Part shown: piece by piece, positions 60,489-64,000 of the stretch
Layout of the letters: each line of letters starts with the position of its first letter
How positions within the stretch are numbered: position 1 is the stretch's first letter
Assembly: GCA_934254985.1 (NCBI GenBank)
Contig: CAKQMS010000011.1
Coordinates: forward strand, 12,549-76,548
DNA: 64,000 nucleotides
Direction: 5' to 3'
Source of the DNA: an uncultured Prevotella sp.
GTDB lineage: Bacteria > Bacteroidota > Bacteroidia > Bacteroidales > Bacteroidaceae
Program-made: the position numbers and the translations under genes
Notes under the pieces: generated by a model
What the model saw: the letters and a program-made list of their open reading frames with translations, nothing else
What the model was told of the DNA's origin: nothing
Databases searched by the model: none

Positions 60489-61211
60489 TTAATTCTTCTT
60501 ATGATACACGCCACCAACGGCAGTACTTGGATTATAGTCTTGACCCTCCTTAGGAAACGACGGAATGTATCTCATATTTGCCTTAATGGCTCTTTGGCGT
60601 TTGCGCATATAGGCACTTGGATCTTTCGAGCTATAGATATGCGGATTAGGCAAAGTGGCAGCTATCAAGGCACATTCGCCTCTACTCAATTCCGAAGCAG
60701 GCTTGCCGAAATTGTTTTCTGCCACGGCATCCAAACCATATATCCTATCGCCCATCTCAATAGAGTTGAGATAAACCTCCATAATGCGTTGTTTGCTCCA
60801 CATCATCTCGATAAGAGCCGTGAAATAAACCTCAAATCCCTTTCTTACCCACGAACGACCAGGCCAAAGAAATACGTTTTTGGCTGTTTGCTGCGAGATG
60901 GTGCTGGCGCCATATTTCTTTCCTCCCTTAGTATTGCGCTTAGCAGCCTTGCCTATGGCATCGAAGTCGAAGCCGTGGTGTAGCAAAAACCTTGAGTCTT
61001 CGCTCGCCATCACGGCCACGGGCATATGTGGCGACATTTCGTCTAATGGCACCCAATGATGATGCATGGTGAAGCTACCCGTTTGCATACAACGGATAAA
61101 CATTAACGGGGTGAAATAAACAGGAATAAAGCGATAGGCTACGACAGCAAGAATAGTAGAGGCAAAGAATAATGCCACTATCCATTTCAGTATATTCTTC
61201 AGCTTTTTCAC
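60489..61211 (-). CDS. mtgA: Monofunctional peptidoglycan glycosyltransferase
   Basis: About 240 residues if it starts with GTG at 61211. The only in-frame ATG, at 61289, lies inside the terminator stem of the neighbouring ompA-type gene, so it is an unlikely start. Begins with VKKLKNILKWIVALFF, an N-terminal membrane anchor. GT51 catalytic motifs are present: EDSRFLLHHGFD (first Glu), GASTISQQTAKN, WSKQRIMEVYLN (second Glu) and the late GECALIAATLPNP. It polymerises lipid II in the periplasm. The helicase gene starts 9 bases downstream. Confidence 0.9.
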   Translation of the reverse strand: MKKLKNILKWIVALFFASTILAVVAYRFIPVYFTPLMFIRCMQTGSFTMHHHWVPLDEMSPHMPVAVMASEDSRFLLHHGFDFDAIGKAAKRNTKGGKKYGASTISQQTAKNVFLWPGRSWVRKGFEVYFTALIEMMWSKQRIMEVYLNSIEMGDRIYGLDAVAENNFGKPASELSRGECALIAATLPNPHIYSSKDPSAYMRKRQRAIKANMRYIPSFPKEGQDYNPSTAVGGVYHKKN

Positions 61212-61265
61212 GAGTGTTGTTTTGGAGTTGAGTTCTTTATTAAGAAAACAGATTCTTTTATTAAG

Positions 61266-61319
61266 AAAAAAACATGCAGGGACAGGCATACTTCTAATTA
61301 ATACGCCTGCACCTGCATG
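61266..61319 (-). terminator. Terminator of the OmpA lipoprotein gene
   Basis: A 15-base stem with two mismatches (61305-61319 with 61273-61287), followed on the minus strand by seven T. It lies 20 bases after the ompA-type stop. Confidence 0.85.
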
Positions 61320-61339
61320 GTAGTATGTAAAACCCAGTA

Positions 61340-62014
61340 TTACTGGAGTGTGCCGTTGTTAGCAGCCTCGATCATAGCCTTGCTTGCATAGAGATAAAGC
61401 TCTACACGACGGTTAGCCTGACGACCAGCAGCTGTTGAGTTGTCAGCAACAGGCTCTTTGCTACCCTTACCAACAACATTAGCGAACTGAGAACGAGAAA
61501 CGCCGCAGCTTACCAAGTAGTCAACAACGCTCTGTGCACGCTGGTTGCTCAAAGGATTGTTGATACCATCGTTACCTGTAGAGTCGGTATGACCATAAAC
61601 GTCTACCTGGCAACCAGTATTGTTCTTCAACATAGTAGCAAACTTAGCCAAATCGTTCTTTGAAGCTGTGCTCAAAACAGCCTTGCTTGAAGCGAAGAGA
61701 AGACCTGAATCGAATGTAGCCTTAACAGCCTTCAAACCGTTAGCGTCTGTAACTTCCTCTACCTTTGCGCTCTCAATCTTGGCAGCTTCAGCAGCTACCT
61801 TATCCATGTGCTTACCGATGATAGCACCAGTTCCAGCACCTACAGCACCACCAATAGCAGCACCTACAGCTGTATTACCTGCAATCTTACCAATAATAGC
61901 ACCAAGAGCAGCACCTGCTCCTGTACCAATCAAAGCTCCTGTACCAGTCTTGGTAGAGCAACTGCAAACAGCCAAAACGCAGAGGCCTGCAGTCATCATT
62001 TTAAGATTCTTCAT
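61340..62014 (-). CDS. OmpA-family lipoprotein with a glycine zipper
   Basis: A 224-residue outer-membrane lipoprotein. Signal peptide MKNLKMMTAGLCVLAVCSC with lipobox cysteine near 19. A glycine-zipper region (about 24-70; repeats such as GALIGTGAGAALG) may insert in or associate with the membrane. The OmpA C-terminal domain (about 105-215) contains YGHTDSTGNDGINN, then LSNQRAQSVVDYL and RQANRRVELYLY; these residues bind diaminopimelate in peptidoglycan. It links the outer membrane to the cell wall. Monocistronic, with its own promoter and terminator. Confidence 0.9.
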   Translation of the reverse strand: MKNLKMMTAGLCVLAVCSCSTKTGTGALIGTGAGAALGAIIGKIAGNTAVGAAIGGAVGAGTGAIIGKHMDKVAAEAAKIESAKVEEVTDANGLKAVKATFDSGLLFASSKAVLSTASKNDLAKFATMLKNNTGCQVDVYGHTDSTGNDGINNPLSNQRAQSVVDYLVSCGVSRSQFANVVGKGSKEPVADNSTAAGRQANRRVELYLYASKAMIEAANNGTLQ

Positions 62015-62067
62015 GTTTGTTGTTATTAAAATTGATTAAAAGTTTGTTTCTTTTACCTTTGGATATG

Positions 62068-62075
62068 CAAAGTTA
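62068..62075 (-). promoter_or_regulatory. Predicted -7 element of the OmpA lipoprotein gene
   Basis: Minus-strand TAACTTTG, 54 bases before the ATG at 62014. Confidence 0.65.
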
Positions 62076-62093
62076 ATTCTTTTTTCGTCATTG

Positions 62094-62126
62094 TTTGCCT
62101 TATCCCAACATTTTTTTGTAATTTTG
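62094..62126 (+). promoter_or_regulatory. Predicted promoter of proS
   Basis: TTTG at 62094-62097, a 21-base spacer and TAATTTTG at 62119-62126. The leader to proS is about 135 bases, with a small GGGGAAATCCC stem near 62160-62170. Confidence 0.7.
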
Positions 62127-62268
62127 CGGCAAAATTAATCAATAATTCCTTAAAGGATGTGGGGAAATCCCTAATGTCTTGTAGGAAATACTATAAAGAA
62201 CATGTAGATTTCACTATCGAGGAGTTATAGAAATGATGAATGAAAAACAATAAAACCAAAATATAAAA

Positions 62269-63747
62269 ATGGCAAAAGAACTAAAAGAATTGACCAAAAG
62301 AGCTGATAACTACAGCCAATGGTACAACGACTTGGTAGTAAAGGCCGACCTCGCTGAGCAGTCGGCAGTACGCGGATGTATGGTGATTAAGCCTTATGGC
62401 TATGCCATCTGGGAAAAGATGCAGCAGCAGCTTGACAAGATGTTCAAGGAGACTGGCGTGCAGAATGCTTACTTCCCTTTGCTCATCCCTAAGTCATTCC
62501 TTAGCCGCGAGGCAGAACACGTAAAGGGCTTTGCTAAGGAGTGTGCCGTTGTTACCCACTATCGTTTGAAGTCGAGCGAAGATGGTAATAGCGTAGAAGT
62601 AGACCCTTCAGCTCGTCTTGAGGAAGAGCTCATCATTCGTCCTACATCCGAGACTATCATCTGGAATACATACAAGAATTGGATTCACTCATGGCGCGAT
62701 CTGCCTTTGATGTGCAACCAATGGTGTAACGTAATGCGTTGGGAAATGCGTACTCGTCCTTTCCTCCGCACATCTGAATTCTTGTGGCAGGAAGGTCATA
62801 CCGCTCACGCTACACGCGAGGAGGCTGAGAAGGAAGCTCAGAAGATGCTCCAGGTTTATGCCGACTTTGCCGAGAAGTGGATGGCTGTGCCTGTATTGAC
62901 AGGTGTGAAGAGCGAGACCGAGCGTTTTGCTGGTGCTCTCGACACATATACTATCGAGGCTATGATGCAGGATGGCAAGGCTCTTCAGAGTGGTACAAGC
63001 CACTTCTTGGGTCAGAACTTCGCTAAGAGCTTCAACGTTACATATCTTAATAAGGAGAACAAGCCTGAGTATGTATGGGCTACATCATGGGGTGTTTCTA
63101 CACGTCTTATCGGTGCCCTCATCATGACTCACTCAGACGATAACGGTCTTGTGCTTCCTCCACACCTCGCTCCTATCCAGGTAGTCGTAATTCCTATCGG
63201 CAAGCCTGAGCAGGTAAGCGCTATTTCCGAGAAGCTCAACCCTATCATTAGCGAATTGCGTAGCCTTGGCATTAGCGTTAAGTTCGACGATGCTGACAAC
63301 AAGCGTCCAGGCTTCAAGTTTGCAGACTATGAGCTCAAGGGTGTGCCTGTACGTTTGGTTATGGGCGGTCGCGACCTCGAAGAGGGAACAATCGAGGTTA
63401 TGCGTCGTGATACTCTCGAAAAGGAGACTCGTCCTGTAGAGGGAATCGTAGAATATGTAAAGCAGTTGCTTGAAGACATCCAGCAGAACATCTTCGAGAA
63501 GGCTCGCAAATATCGTGACGACCACGTTTACGTATGCGAAAACTACGAGGAGTTCAAGGAGAAGGTTAAGGATGGCGGTTTCTTCCTTTGCCATTGGGAT
63601 GGTACAGAAGAGACTGAGGCTAAGATCAAGGAAGAGACTCAGGCTACTATCCGTTGCGTGCCTTACGCATACGAGCAGACTCCAGGTGTCGACATGGTTA
63701 GCGGTAAGCCTGCAAAGTATCGTGTCATCATCGCAAGAAGCTACTAA
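62269..63747 (+). CDS. proS: Prolyl-tRNA synthetase, archaeal/eukaryote-like type
   Basis: A 492-residue class II aminoacyl-tRNA synthetase charging tRNA-Pro. It lacks the INS editing domain of the longer bacterial type. Motif 2 is [19 protein letters not shown] (about 157-175), motif 1 is near [15 protein letters not shown] (34-48), and motif 3 is in the [14 protein letters not shown] segment (about 275). The C-terminus ends in the RSY tail typical of the class. The start [11 protein letters not shown] is natural. Gene ends with a strong terminator preceded by partial copies of its stem. Confidence 0.94.
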   Translation: MAKELKELTKRADNYSQWYNDLVVKADLAEQSAVRGCMVIKPYGYAIWEKMQQQLDKMFKETGVQNAYFPLLIPKSFLSREAEHVKGFAKECAVVTHYRLKSSEDGNSVEVDPSARLEEELIIRPTSETIIWNTYKNWIHSWRDLPLMCNQWCNVMRWEMRTRPFLRTSEFLWQEGHTAHATREEAEKEAQKMLQVYADFAEKWMAVPVLTGVKSETERFAGALDTYTIEAMMQDGKALQSGTSHFLGQNFAKSFNVTYLNKENKPEYVWATSWGVSTRLIGALIMTHSDDNGLVLPPHLAPIQVVVIPIGKPEQVSAISEKLNPIISELRSLGISVKFDDADNKRPGFKFADYELKGVPVRLVMGGRDLEEGTIEVMRRDTLEKETRPVEGIVEYVKQLLEDIQQNIFEKARKYRDDHVYVCENYEEFKEKVKDGGFFLCHWDGTEETEAKIKEETQATIRCVPYAYEQTPGVDMVSGKPAKYRVIIARSY

Positions 63748-63764
63748 GCAAGATACACATAAAC

Positions 63765-63826
63765 AAAACATAAAGCTGGCTAATAAAAACATAAAGCTGG
63801 ATAATAAAAACATAAAGCTGGATGTA
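63765..63826 (+). repeat. 20/21-base tandem repeat before the proS terminator (3 units)
   Basis: Units 63765-63784, 63785-63805 and 63806-63826 share AAAACATAAAGCTGG. The third unit is the left arm of the terminator, so the array consists of partial copies of that arm. Confidence 0.85.
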
Positions 63827-63866
63827 AGCGGGATATATTCCCAAAGCTTACATCCAGCTTTTTTTA
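63814..63866 (+). terminator. Terminator of proS
   Basis: A perfect 16-pair stem (63814-63829 with 63846-63861), an inner GGGA/TCCC hairpin, then a T run to 63865. Confidence 0.92.
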
Positions 63867-63870
63867 TGAT

Positions 63871-63925
63871 AGCTAGAATTAGCTAGATAATCTAGATTTA
63901 TCTAGAATATCTAGATTATCTAGAA
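63871..63925. repeat. TCTAGA-rich short tandem array
   Basis: Five to six overlapping units of 8-10 bases built on ATCTAGA/GCTAGA, each nearly self-complementary, directly after the proS terminator. The remaining 75 bases of the window hold nothing I recognise. Confidence 0.7.
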
Positions 63926-64000
63926 TTAACGTGAGTTCGACGAATTAGAATAGGGTTAATTGTCTATCTATAGTCCTTTGGACTGCAATTGTTGGTTTCT

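Noticed and set aside
1..64000. tRNA or rRNA genes
   Set aside because: I looked for T-loop GGTTCAA/GGTTCGA patterns with acceptor pairing and for rRNA signatures and found none; a covariance search would be decisive.

Overview
The window looks like a chromosomal segment of a member of the Bacteroidales, probably Prevotellaceae-like; the species cannot be read from the sequence. Support: promoters match the Bacteroidetes sigma pattern (TTTG or TTG, about 19-21 bases, then TAnnTTTG), Shine-Dalgarno sites are mostly absent, and families typical of the group are present (DUF4301, DUF4295, DUF4468, VirE_N/DUF3987, HU-HIG, 'putative porin', Na+-NQR, an APGM-type protein between thrA and thrC).

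Layout. 0-12.5 kb is core: a DUF4301 fragment, a RelA-type (p)ppGpp synthetase, ribosomal proteins L21/L27, a Dabb protein, a Ttd14-like ATPase-CYTH protein, a DUF4468/porin/MenA/HD-phosphohydrolase run, and mtaB with a glycosyltransferase. 12.6-27.2 kb is accessory: a large protein I cannot assign, a four-gene VirE_N/DUF3987 (primase-like) operon, an orphan m5C methyltransferase with two unknown genes, a restriction-modification operon whose third gene carries a HIRAN-like domain, and then a DUF4248-like regulator, an HU-like protein and a 'smalltalk'-like peptide separated by about 2 kb of highly repetitive, structured DNA. 27.2-64 kb is core again: cdd, a beta-helix lipoprotein, MFS and HAD genes; rsmG-MBL-ruvC-ABC ATPase; rpmB-rpmG-DUF4295; an FAD oxidoreductase with an esterase; the threonine operon thrA-APGM-thrC; a MATE pump; nqrABCDEF; tamB; a META lipoprotein; a UvrD/PcrA helicase with mtgA; an OmpA lipoprotein; and proS.

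How genes work together: R, M and HIRAN genes are spaced 7-10 bases apart behind one strong promoter and probably form one defence operon. thrA, the APGM-type kinase and thrC give the aspartate-to-threonine branch. The six nqr genes encode the sodium-pumping NADH:quinone reductase, and menA supplies a step towards its menaquinone partner.

Two patterns cut across genes. At least seven genes have short tandem duplications that include or abut the stop codon, with unit lengths from 8 to 37 bases. The 24.8-27.1 kb region contains phased GTCAAC motifs, nested palindromes, a 41-base inverted repeat in the leader of the DUF4248-like gene, 10-base repeats in helical phase upstream of the HU promoter, and two hairpin-forming repeats of about 140 bases. 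These are the parts least explained by known gene content. No tRNA, rRNA, CRISPR array, transposase or integrase was recognised.
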